Assembly (NCBI GenBank): GCA_002297665.1
Contig: DBMS01000234.1
Span: 353 to 20,239 of the forward strand
Direction: 5' to 3'
Length of the DNA stretch: 19,887 nucleotides
Origin: Holophagaceae bacterium UBA692
GTDB lineage: Bacteria > Acidobacteriota > Holophagae > Holophagales > Holophagaceae
The position numbers and the translations under genes were made by a program. The notes under the pieces were generated by a model. The model was given only the letters and a program-made list of their open reading frames with translations, was not told the DNA's origin and did not search any database. Positions 7,750 through 14,528 of this stretch are shown here, in pieces; the stretch's first letter is position 1; each line of letters opens with the position of its first letter.

Positions 7750-10068
7750 ATGGGCATGAACATCGTGGGCAAGAGCGTCCAGCGCCTGGACGCGGTGGCC
7801 AAGGTCACCGGCAAGGCCCGGTACTCCGAGGACTTCTTCGAGCGCGACATGCTCGTGGGCAAGGTGCTGCGCAGCCCCCACGCCCACGCCAAGGTGCTGC
7901 GGGTGGACGCCTCCCGGGCCCGGGCCCTGCCGGGAGTCGAGGCCGTCCTGGTGCCCGGGGATCCCTCCTGGCGCCCCTTCGGCACCGCCGGGCACCCCTG
8001 GTCCCTGGACCCCCACCACCGGGACGCCCAGGACCGGCAGATCCTGACGGACAAGGCCCGGTTCGTGGGCGACGCCGTGGCCGCGGTGGTGGCCGTGGAC
8101 CTCCTCACCGCCCAGAAGGCCCTCTCGCTCATCGACGTGGAGTACGAGGTGCTGCCCTTCGTGCTGACCCCCGAGGCCGCCATGGCCGAAGGCGCGCCCC
8201 TCATCCACGAGGACCGGCCCCGCAACGTCCTCAGCGACTTCGGCGTGGGCTTCGGCGACCTGGAGGCCGAGTTCGCCAAGGCCGACCACGTCTTCGAGGG
8301 GCACTTCGAGACCAGCGTCGTGCAGCACTGCCACATCGAGAACCACAACGCCTTCGCCTTCGTGGACACGGACGGCCGCATCGTCATCAACTCCTCCACC
8401 CAGATCCCCCACATCGTCCGCCGCGTGGTGGCCCAGGCGCTGGGCCTGCCCTGGGGCCGGGTGAAGGTGGTCAAGCCCTTCATCGGCGGCGGGTTCGGCG
8501 CCAAGCAGGACGTGGTGGTGGAGCCCCTCGTGGCCGCCATGACGCTCGCCGTGGGCGGGCGCCCCGTGCGCTTCGCCTTCACGCGCGAGGAGGTCTTCAT
8601 CGACTCCCGCACCCGCCACGCCTTCAAGATGGACCTGAAGACCGCCGTCACGAAGGACGGCCAGCTCAAGGCCATCGGCATCCGGCTCCTTTCCAATTCC
8701 GGCGCCTACGCCTCCCACGGCCACTCCATCGCCATGGCGGGGGGCGGCAACTTCCGCTCGCTCTACAAGCTCGACGCCGTCAAGTTCGAGCCCAGGACCG
8801 TCACCACCAACCTCCCCGTGGCCGGGGCCATGCGCGGCTACGGCTCGCCCCAGGTGTTCTTCGCGCTCGAAAGCCACCTGGAGGACATCGCCCGGGCCCT
8901 CAAGCTCGACCCCGCCGAGCTCCGGCTGAAGAACCTCATCGGCGTGGGCTACACCGACCCCCTCACCGGCATCACCGTGCGCTCCATGGGCGTGCCCGAG
9001 TGCATCGAGAAGGGCAAGGCCCTGATCCGCTGGGACGAGAAGAAGCGGGCCAACGCGAACCAGACCGGGGACCTCCGCCGCGGCGTCGGCATGGCCTGCT
9101 TCAGCTACGCCTCGGGCACCTTCCCCTTCAGCCAGGAGATCAGCGGCGCCCGCGTCGTCATGAACCAGGACGGCTCCATCACCCTGCAGGTGGGCGCCAC
9201 GGAGATCGGCCAGGGCAGCGACACCGCCTTCGCCCAGATGGCCGCCGAGATCCTGGGCATTACCGTGGACATGGTCCACGTGGTCTCGTCCCAGGACACC
9301 GACGTCACCCCCTTCGACCCGGGCTCGTACGCCTCCCGCCAGACCAGCATCTGCGGCGTGGCGGTGCGCAAGGCCGCGCTGGAGGCCCGGGCCAAGGTCC
9401 TGGACATCGCCGCCCGCAGGTGCGGCCTTCCCGCCTTCGAACTGGACCTCCGGGACGGCCTCGTCGTGGAAAAGGCCCTGGGACGCGAAGTCTGCACCCT
9501 CGAGGACGTGGCCATGGCGTCCTACTACGACCGGCTCCACGCCGACCCCATCCGCGCCGACGTGTCGGCCAACGTGCGCAACAGCGCCATCGCCTACGGC
9601 GCCACCTTCGTGGAGGTGGAGGTCGACCTGCGCACCGGCAAGATCGAGGTCCTGGAGCTCCACAACATCCACGACTCCGGCCGCATCATCAACCCCAGAC
9701 TGGCCGAGGGCCAGGTCCACGGCGGCGTGAGCATGGCCCTGGGCGCCGCCCTCCTGGAACAGCTCCTCGTGGACCCCGCCACCGGCAGGACCCTCAACAA
9801 CAACCTCCTGGACTACAAGCTCCCCACCCTCCTCGACACCCCGAAGATCAACGCCGCCTTTGTGGAAACCTGCGACGCCGGCGGCTCCTTCGGCGCCAAG
9901 GCCCTGGGCGAGTGCCCCGTCATCTCCCCAGCCCCCGCCATCCGCAACGCCGTCCTGGACGCCACCGGCGTCGCCTTCGACCGGATCCCCCTCTACCCCC
10001 AGGCGGTCTTCGAGAAGTTCCGGGAGGCGGGGATCCTGCAACCGGAGCCGACCGCCGGGGCGCGGTAG
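7750..10068 (+). CDS. xdhA: Xanthine dehydrogenase molybdopterin-binding subunit (XdhA type)
   Basis: Large subunit of a molybdenum hydroxylase that would oxidise purines such as xanthine or hypoxanthine. It has 772 residues, close to the separate-subunit XdhA of E. coli (~750), and resembles it along its length. Motifs: HCHIENHNA, QIPHIVRRVV, GGGFGAKQD, SGAYASHGHSI, AMRGYGSPQ, GATEIGQGSD, QDTDVTPFDPGSYASRQ, NVHDSG-like NIHDSGRIINP, and the base Glu721 in LGECP (GEPP in many relatives). The ATG at 7750 has GAGG 6 bp upstream; another ATG lies two codons in. The 49 bp before it are AT-rich with a TAAAAT that could be a -10 element, but no good -35. Genes for the FAD and 2Fe-2S subunits, normally adjacent, are absent on both sides in this window. 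Composition changes abruptly right after the stop, so the operon may have been cut there. Substrate specificity cannot be read from the sequence. Confidence 0.9.
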   Translation: MGMNIVGKSVQRLDAVAKVTGKARYSEDFFERDMLVGKVLRSPHAHAKVLRVDASRARALPGVEAVLVPGDPSWRPFGTAGHPWSLDPHHRDAQDRQILTDKARFVGDAVAAVVAVDLLTAQKALSLIDVEYEVLPFVLTPEAAMAEGAPLIHEDRPRNVLSDFGVGFGDLEAEFAKADHVFEGHFETSVVQHCHIENHNAFAFVDTDGRIVINSSTQIPHIVRRVVAQALGLPWGRVKVVKPFIGGGFGAKQDVVVEPLVAAMTLAVGGRPVRFAFTREEVFIDSRTRHAFKMDLKTAVTKDGQLKAIGIRLLSNSGAYASHGHSIAMAGGGNFRSLYKLDAVKFEPRTVTTNLPVAGAMRGYGSPQVFFALESHLEDIARALKLDPAELRLKNLIGVGYTDPLTGITVRSMGVPECIEKGKALIRWDEKKRANANQTGDLRRGVGMACFSYASGTFPFSQEISGARVVMNQDGSITLQVGATEIGQGSDTAFAQMAAEILGITVDMVHVVSSQDTDVTPFDPGSYASRQTSICGVAVRKAALEARAKVLDIAARRCGLPAFELDLRDGLVVEKALGREVCTLEDVAMASYYDRLHADPIRADVSANVRNSAIAYGATFVEVEVDLRTGKIEVLELHNIHDSGRIINPRLAEGQVHGGVSMALGAALLEQLLVDPATGRTLNNNLLDYKLPTLLDTPKINAAFVETCDAGGSFGAKALGECPVISPAPAIRNAVLDATGVAFDRIPLYPQAVFEKFREAGILQPEPTAGAR

Positions 10069-10244
10069 GCAGATATTGGGAGGAGTAGGTTCTCGGCCGA
10101 CTCTCTGAGTGGCCTACGACAATTCAAGCTGTTTAGCGGCAAGTCTCAAATGAACTTCGGATCGAGGCGTATGCGCGCATGTTCACCGGGAAATTGGATT
10201 TCAGCGACGATTCCAATATCAGGACCAGTATTGGAAACACACGA
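10069..10244. other. Island left boundary, no gene seen
   Basis: AT-richer than the preceding gene from its first bases onward. No ORF with a ribosome binding site, no tRNA end, no convincing terminator and no obvious direct repeat was found here. It separates xdhA from the tail of the convergent secreted-protein gene. Confidence 0.5.
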
Positions 10245-10874
10245 CTATTGAGGCAAAATTAGCGAGGAGAGAAATTTGGACAAAACCGGATTTTTAACTT
10301 CACCAGGAATGACAATTCTTAATTCGTGTTTGGCCTTTGAATAGCGAAAATGGATTTCAAGGCCATCATGGCCGTCAGCCATAATCTTACAAAGTTTATA
10401 TAGTGAGACCTCGTTTCCTCTTTTTTTCCCGGGTCCCACAATTATACCCTCAGCCAATTCCCCAACATCTTGCTCAGGCAAAAGAACGCCAGAAACCAAT
10501 GCACTATAACTGGATGAAATCCTTCTATCAGGCAAATTCAGAACGATCTCGAGCGGGGTAGAGGTTCGTGCCAATCTGTTGAGATCTGGTCCTCGAAAGT
10601 CATTCCATGGGATTCCCACCCAATCTCTATCCAGGTCTCCAAGGAAAACTCCCATCGAAATATTCCCACTTTTGGGAATTCCGGCAAGATACAAAATTGC
10701 ATTCCCGGATTTCTTGCCAAGGGTCGCTTGCCCGACAATTTGGATCACAACCATCCCAGTAGATGTTTCTAAATTTGGAGAGGTGACCAATTTCCACCCA
10801 CCGGAGTCAGGCGCTGCATAAATGCTGCAAGCAGCAAATAGAAAAAAGATCTGCTTGATGGTTCTGTTTAGCAT
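10245..10874 (-). CDS. Secreted protein of unknown family, candidate immunity protein to the Rhs toxin
   Basis: It has 209 residues, starting MLNRTIKQIFFLFAACSIYA with probable Sec signal peptide cleavage after SIYA, before APDSGG. The start is chosen because a very strong GAGGAGG lies 5 bp before the ATG at 10874; an in-frame Met 19 codons upstream would bury the signal peptide. I do not recognise the mature domain. It is a mixed alpha/beta sequence without cysteines beyond one (YKLCKIM) and no membrane segments. It begins 10 bp after the stop of the Rhs-type gene, and its ribosome binding site overlaps that stop. Position directly behind a polymorphic-toxin tip is where immunity genes sit. 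Export to the periplasm fits a toxin that attacks peptidoglycan. This role is inferred from position only. Composition is AT-rich like the toxin gene. Confidence 0.65.
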   Translation of the reverse strand: MLNRTIKQIFFLFAACSIYAAPDSGGWKLVTSPNLETSTGMVVIQIVGQATLGKKSGNAILYLAGIPKSGNISMGVFLGDLDRDWVGIPWNDFRGPDLNRLARTSTPLEIVLNLPDRRISSSYSALVSGVLLPEQDVGELAEGIIVGPGKKRGNEVSLYKLCKIMADGHDGLEIHFRYSKAKHELRIVIPGEVKNPVLSKFLSSLILPQ

Positions 10875-10884
10875 GTCATCCTCC

Positions 10885-12429
10885 TCATTGTGCCCGGTGC
10901 CAAAATACCAGAACACGGTAATGATCCGCATTCGAATTATAGTTTTTATTATTTCCTGATCTCAAGATGCTGTCCTTCACCCCATTTGAATTTGCATATT
11001 GATCCTTCAATCGTAATCCCCTATTTTTGAAAAATCCATTTTTAAAGCCAACATGCCCCTTCCCACTCTCCGATTTGTATCTGCCATTGTTGAATAGAGT
11101 TCCGACCAAGGTTCCATCGGGTGTATCCTCTGTGACTGGGCCACCATCCCTTAATTCGCCCGTATTCGGCATCCCAAATGCTTTACCCAAATCTGTACAA
11201 GTTCCCGTTCCATACACTTTCCCGTATTTAATCTGGCTTAAATCGATGGTTAGAGGCAACAGTTCCCACCGGCCTGTTCCAGATCCATTGCGAGGTTCAA
11301 GTTCTCCAATGATGGGTTCAGTTACCCAAGATTCCTTACCCGTTTTTGGATCGGTCTCTTTGTGTGGAGGTTTGGGCTCTGTTTGCGCGTTATCTTCTTC
11401 CTTGACTCGATCGATTTTTGGGTTCTGCTGAGTCCCGGTTGGATCAATTGAATTGACCGGATTATTCCGGACATAGGAATAGAGGTTCCAGGATTGAATA
11501 TCTTCAAGTTGTTGGTCCAATTCAGGATCAGGCGATTCAAACCGCCCATACATGGGCAAACAATACCGGGCCTGCATGTAGATGAGCCCCGATGGATCTG
11601 TCTGCTCGTGGTTCGTAAACCCCTTACCAGGCCGCTGCGATTCCGGGGAGGTCGTCAAGGACTCACCAAAAGGGGTGAATTTTTGCTTGGAGATAATGGT
11701 TCCACCCCCATCAACAACCACTCGAGGAGTTCCCAGGTGGTCCGTCAAAGTAATCTTCACTCCATTCGCGTCGACCTCTCCAACCTCCCGTTGTCCAAGA
11801 TAGAGGATGTCCCTCTTCCATTTCAATTCCAGGACCTTTGGCTTGACTGTAACCGTAAGGCTTGAACTTGTAGTTCCGACAACATTGGTAGCAACAAGGG
11901 TATAGGTTGATGTCTCACTTGGTCCAACCACTAGACTACTTCCAGTGACATTTTGACCGTTAAGTTTCAAGCTCGTCGCGCCCTGAACCGACCATGCCAG
12001 GGTTGTGGTGGTTCCCTTGGTAATAGTGGGAGGGTTGGCGGTGAAACTGGTTATCACCGGCTTGGCCGCCACGGTCACAGTGATTGTGTCGGATGAAGTC
12101 ACACCGAATCCATTCGTTACCGTGTAGAGAAGGGAATAAGTCCCGATGGTTTCACCCGACACCGTGATCAGTTGTACACCATCAAAGGCGAACCCAACAG
12201 GTAGGGGGTTGGGTACCCCGTATGTCAAGGTGGAACCATTCGGATCCGTGGCAGCCGGCAGGGGGAAGTTTCCACCGACCCCCTGTTGAAACACGGGTTG
12301 TGGGGCGGGCCCGAGCACTGGTGCCGCGGGTGCTTTGACTGTAATTGTAATACTGGCGCTTGCGGTCCCGGCCAGGTTCGTCGCGACCAGAGTATAGGTG
12401 GTGGTCTGGCTGGGCCAGAAGGCCAACAC
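10885..12429 (-). CDS. 5'-truncated Ig-repeat/Rhs protein with C-terminal BPSL0067-like (NlpC/P60-like) toxin domain
   Basis: About 514 recognisable residues, starting here at a GTG near the break. Order: an Ig-like repeat cut at its start (SQTTTYTLVATNLAG), a putative-Ig/cadherin-like domain (TDPNGSTLTYG), a second Ig-like repeat (SETSTYTLVATNVVG), then the Rhs core-associated end with DHLGTPR, KFTPFGES, SGLIYMQARY and YSYVRNNPVNSIDPTG. The variable tip after DPTG ends with GTGTCTDLG (Cys codon 11,197-11,199), GTLFNNGRY, GKGHVGF (His codon 11,053-11,055), LKDQY and ADHYRVL. These match the order of motifs in BPSL0067-family NlpC/P60-like proteins, which suggests peptidoglycan cleavage. The long YD-repeat shell, secretion region and a credible start are missing: upstream of ~12,430 the frame stays open to a TTG at 12,774 but looks like shadow sequence. 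It is probably a silent or displaced Rhs tip. Confidence 0.75.
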   Translation of the reverse strand: MLAFWPSQTTTYTLVATNLAGTASASITITVKAPAAPVLGPAPQPVFQQGVGGNFPLPAATDPNGSTLTYGVPNPLPVGFAFDGVQLITVSGETIGTYSLLYTVTNGFGVTSSDTITVTVAAKPVITSFTANPPTITKGTTTTLAWSVQGATSLKLNGQNVTGSSLVVGPSETSTYTLVATNVVGTTSSSLTVTVKPKVLELKWKRDILYLGQREVGEVDANGVKITLTDHLGTPRVVVDGGGTIISKQKFTPFGESLTTSPESQRPGKGFTNHEQTDPSGLIYMQARYCLPMYGRFESPDPELDQQLEDIQSWNLYSYVRNNPVNSIDPTGTQQNPKIDRVKEEDNAQTEPKPPHKETDPKTGKESWVTEPIIGELEPRNGSGTGRWELLPLTIDLSQIKYGKVYGTGTCTDLGKAFGMPNTGELRDGGPVTEDTPDGTLVGTLFNNGRYKSESGKGHVGFKNGFFKNRGLRLKDQYANSNGVKDSILRSGNNKNYNSNADHYRVLVFWHRAQ

Positions 12430-12915
12430 CTGGATGGGTCGGAACAGGCGTGTTTTGCGTGCGGAGGAACGCCGTGATCCGCCTGGCCACGAGCTTGTCG
12501 AGCCTTGCCCGTTCTTTCGGGGCGGCCACATTGAATTCAGCGATCCAGGCCCAGATCCCGCTCCACATCCTCCGGGCTGACGGCGTGGTTCCGGCCAGCC
12601 CGTAAGGCCTCCAGACGGCCTTCCGCTAAGCAGCGATTTCCGCGGACGGCTTCCGCCTAACCTGACCGTCCCGGCGAAAGGCTCCGAATTCGCCTGAAGG
12701 CTTCTCGTGGCGCGGGATTCCCAGTTCTCGGAATGGATTTGTCCGTCATAAAAAATTAGTAAACATGACACCAATAGCTATTGCATGCCATTCCTTGCCG
12801 GGGTTATGTCCGATCCGAATTTTTGGACTTAGTCGTCCTTAACCCGATGCAGCGAAAGGGGTTCATCGATTTCTGTCGGCTGAAATATTTTTTGAAAATT
12901 TTTTGCCTTCGGCCC
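12430..12915. other. Gene-debris segment between Rhs fragment and yoeB
   Basis: No intact gene. The part next to the Rhs break (12,455-12,629) holds the toxin-antitoxin remnants listed separately. Between 12,630 and 12,774 all frames look non-coding, apart from two imperfect direct repeats (GCGGAAGCCGTCCG and GCGGAAGGCCGTCTG on the minus strand, ~31 bp apart). From 12,775 to 12,915 it is AT-rich with no ORF and no clear terminator after yoeB. Confidence 0.5.
12455..12629 (-). pseudogene. Remnant of a toxin-antitoxin pair (antitoxin tail plus RelE/ParE-like toxin head)
   Basis: Minus strand, two overlapping partial frames. The first (12,629-12,537) ends LEALRAGRNHAVSPEDVERDLGLDR then TGA, resembling the end of small antitoxins. 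The second (12,544-12,455) reads AEFNVAAPKERARLDKLVAR then RITAFLRTQ, like the start of RelE/ParE toxins. The codon where its Met would be expected is ATC, not ATG. The second frame is cut at the Rhs junction. The assignment is by resemblance of short segments and is tentative. Confidence 0.35.
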
Positions 12916-13197
12916 TTACTCGTAGTGGGTCCACATGGCCAGGATCTTGACCATCCGGGTCTCCTGATCCACCTCGTAGACCAGCCTGTGCGTGTAGGTT
13001 ATCCGGCGGGACAGCATGCCCGCGAGGTCACCTTTCAACTTCTCGTAGGGGGGCGGCGTGTGCCAGAGATTTCGCTGGATCGCCTTCAGCATCTCCAGCA
13101 CGGCCGGCCACAGATTGACTTCCTCCAGCCGCGCCTTGTCCTTTTGCGCCCGCTTCGAGAAACGCAGTTCCCATTCCGCAACCGAGGCCGTTTTCAC
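12916..13197 (-). CDS. yoeB: YoeB/Txe-family mRNA interferase toxin
   Basis: Ribosome-dependent mRNA endonuclease of a type II toxin-antitoxin pair. It has 93 residues, slightly longer at the N-terminus than the ~84-residue E. coli protein. The diagnostic C-terminal half is intact: PPYEKLKGDLAG (Glu52), SRRITYTHRLVYEV (Arg64/65, His70) and the terminal WTHYE (His91, Tyr92), corresponding to the catalytic Glu-Arg-His-Tyr set known for YoeB. The start is GTG at 13197, overlapping the antitoxin stop as GTGA, with GAGG a few bases upstream, so translation is coupled to the antitoxin. It looks functional and sits in a zone of decayed genes. Confidence 0.9.
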   Translation of the reverse strand: MKTASVAEWELRFSKRAQKDKARLEEVNLWPAVLEMLKAIQRNLWHTPPPYEKLKGDLAGMLSRRITYTHRLVYEVDQETRMVKILAMWTHYE

Positions 13198-13439
13198 AGA
13201 TCCTCGAGCCGGGCCATCTCTTCGGGCCGCTCCTGCCTGGCCTCCAGCAGCGCTTCCCGCATGCCCGGAATGCCGATCAGGAACATCGTCTCCTCAATGC
13301 CCCGCCAATCCTCCTCGGCCACCAGCACACCGTTCCCGCCCTTGCTGGTGATGAGCACGGGCTCGTGATCGGCGTTAATGCCGCTAAGCAGACTGAACAA
13401 TTCGGCGCGGGCGCTGGATGCGGGAATGGGGCGCAGCAT
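13194..13439 (-). CDS. yefM: Phd/YefM-family antitoxin
   Basis: 81 residues beginning MLRPIPASSARAELFSLL, the DNA-binding N-terminal domain of Phd/YefM antitoxins, followed by HEPVLITSKGGNGVLVAEEDWRGI-type strands and a C-terminal helix (REALLEARQERPEEMARL) that would wrap the toxin. ATG 13439 was chosen because GGAGG lies 5 bp upstream and the family starts there; the frame is open further upstream but that belongs to other remnants. The gene overlaps yoeB by 4 bp. The antitoxin and the antitoxin-toxin complex should repress their own promoter through the TGTACA palindromes just upstream. Confidence 0.9.
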   Translation of the reverse strand: MLRPIPASSARAELFSLLSGINADHEPVLITSKGGNGVLVAEEDWRGIEETMFLIGIPGMREALLEARQERPEEMARLEDL

Positions 13440-13457
13440 GGAAGCCTCCGGTTCAAC

Positions 13458-13476
13458 TGTACGACTTCTTGTACAA
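13458..13476 (-). promoter_or_regulatory. YefM-YoeB type double operator
   Basis: On the minus strand TTGTACAA (13,476-13,469, perfect palindrome) is followed by CGTACA (13,463-13,458). The centres of the two cores are exactly 12 bp apart, the spacing and TGTACA core described for the long and short palindromes of the E. coli yefM-yoeB operator. A possible -35 TTGAGC lies at 13,498-13,493, placing a weak -10 on the long palindrome. Confidence 0.75.
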
Positions 13477-13494
13477 ATCGCCAGTCCCTTTTGC

Positions 13495-13617
13495 TCAAAC
13501 ATGCTCGTTCTCCTCCTCGGCTTCCCGATCCAGGGCCTCAGAAGGGTCCTCGATGGCGTTGGGATTGAACGTCTCACCCCATGGCGAATGGGGATGATCT
13601 GGCAGTGCTGGAAAATG
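13495..13617 (-). pseudogene. C-terminal tail of an unidentified gene
   Basis: A 40-codon open frame with coding character (contains HSPWGETFNPN and an acidic end EALDREAEEENEHV) stops with TGA just upstream of the yefM operator. It begins where the integrase fragment loses similarity, so it is either the end of another gene or a frameshifted continuation. Not recognised. Confidence 0.3.
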
Positions 13618-13745
13618 GTCCGCGGGCTATAGTTCTTCTCGGCCAGGTGCGCCAGGTAGCGGAGCAGGTGGTGGTAGAGGCTGTCGGGCTCGCGAACGTC
13701 CCCCACGGGAGGCCTGACGGTGCGGTGCTGGTCCTTCTTCGGCAT
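13614..13745 (-). pseudogene. N-terminal fragment of a tyrosine recombinase/integrase
   Basis: It starts MPKKDQHRT at an ATG without a good ribosome binding site. Residues 20-44 (DSLYHHLLRYLAHLAEKNYS then PRTI) match the N-terminal SAM-like core-binding domain of XerC/XerD-type recombinases. Similarity stops after PRTI and there is no catalytic domain (no Arg-His-Arg-Tyr region), so it is a broken integrase. It starts 4 bp after the stop that ends the duplicated aroC fragment. Confidence 0.6.
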
Positions 13746-13749
13746 GGGT

Positions 13750-13918
13750 CTATGAGGTCGGCGGGGCCTGGGTGTGGGCCTGGGTGCGCAGGTCCAGGGT
13801 GGTCTGGGTGGCCCTGATGACGGAGGTGGGCTTCACGCCCACGCGGAACATCAGCTCGTTGCCGTTGGTGATGCCGCCGTTGACGCCGCCGGCGTGGTTG
13901 GTGACGGTGCGACCTTCC
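13750..13918 (-). pseudogene. Duplicated internal fragment of chorismate synthase (aroC)
   Basis: Minus-strand translation GRTVTNHAGGVNGGITNGNE then LMFRVGVKPTSVIRATQTTL matches residues ~239-290 of the aroC protein encoded at 14,529-15,527 (GRTSTNHAGGVNGG...). At DNA level the 13,779-13,914 part differs from 14,672-14,807 at only about 8 positions, and an 11-bp insertion (second copy of a cctgggtg motif) lies near its left end. The frame ends at TAG 13,750-13,752. It lacks both ends of the gene and cannot be functional. It forms a direct repeat with the real aroC. Confidence 0.9.
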
Positions 13919-13925
13919 TCAGGGT

Positions 13926-14216
13926 TCAGGCATGGGCGGCATGCAGCCGCAGGCCCAGCGCGTTGATGACTTTCACCACCGTCGAGAACTCTGGGTTTCC
14001 TTCGGGAGAGAGGGCCTTGTAGAGACCTTCCCGGCTGAGACCGGTATCCCAGGCCAGTTGGGCCATGCCACGGGCTCGGGCGATGTCTCCCAAGGCCGCA
14101 CGGATGAGGCTGCCGTCCCCGGGATCTTCCTCGAAGCAGGCCTCAAGGTAGCGGGCCATGTCCTCCTCACTCGCGAGGTGGTCGACCACATCCCATTTGT
14201 TCAGTTTGATGTCCAT
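13926..14216 (-). CDS. HI1420-type addiction-module antitoxin (HTH, HigA-like)
   Basis: It has 96 residues. The N-terminal part is DVVDHLASEEDMARYLEACF, then an XRE-type helix-turn-helix LAWDTGLSREGLYKALSPEG followed by NPEFSTVVKVINALGLRL, the hallmark sequence of the putative addiction module antidote family (HI1420 type), whose partner is a RelE-like killer protein encoded upstream. AGGAG lies 6 bp before the ATG at 14216. The gene is intact, but the partner toxin upstream is broken, and the reading frame behind the toxin's stop codons runs straight into this gene without an intervening stop. It may survive as an orphan antitoxin or regulator. Confidence 0.88.
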   Translation of the reverse strand: MDIKLNKWDVVDHLASEEDMARYLEACFEEDPGDGSLIRAALGDIARARGMAQLAWDTGLSREGLYKALSPEGNPEFSTVVKVINALGLRLHAAHA

Positions 14217-14408
14217 CGCGTTCTCCTGGAGTTGCTTCGCCAGATTCAGCGCATTCTGGATGTAACTGGTATGAGTGGACTTGTCTCATCACGCGAGGAG
14301 AAAAATGATTTCCAGCCCGCGCTGGACGAAGTAGATCCGACAGCCTGGCCCGTAATGGATCCTCATTCCCAAAGCGTAATCCGTAGTTCACAGCCGTCCA
14401 GGTCCACC
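14217..14408 (-). pseudogene. Broken HI1419-type (RelE-like) toxin with two consecutive TGA codons
   Basis: Minus strand from 14,366: MRIHYGPGCRIYFVQRGLE, IIFLLA, TGA TGA, DKSTHTSYIQNALNLAKQ. Family members read RI(H/D)YGPGYRVYF...LLxGGDKSTQ..DI..A, so the two TGA codons (14,291-14,286) replace the Gly-Gly pair. The stretch before 14,366 continues in another frame (DLDGCELRI), so there is also a frame disruption, and the N-terminal half is absent. The remnant frame continues in frame into the antitoxin. Confidence 0.75.
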
Positions 14409-14528
14409 ACCCTCGGTTGATAAGGCCATCGATCTTCTTCCTCTACAGCCACCTCCCGCTCCGGCCCATGCTCTCCCACCCCTTCGGCCACGCACATCAG
14501 GGCCTCGGCGGTGGACCCCGGGTCGACC

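Noticed and set aside
5643..10041. Very long minus-strand open frames opposite the DUF3857 and xdhA genes
   Set aside because: GC-rich shadow frames without domains; the plus-strand genes have complete family motifs.
12648..12662. GCCTAAC / GTTAGGC, matching the integron attC core (RYYYAAC / GTTRRRY), near toxin-antitoxin remnants
   Set aside because: No partner core at the right distance and no attC-like imperfect palindrome around it; a 7-bp match is expected by chance.
12430..12774. N-terminal extension of the Rhs frame up to a TTG at 12,774
   Set aside because: The ~115 residues are Arg/Pro/Gly/Ser-rich shadow-like sequence without family resemblance; other frames of the same DNA resemble toxin-antitoxin genes.
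12880..12915. Possible terminator after yoeB (GCC-GAA-GGC followed by an A/T-rich run)
   Set aside because: Only a 3-bp stem, and on the yoeB strand it is followed by A residues first, not a T tract.
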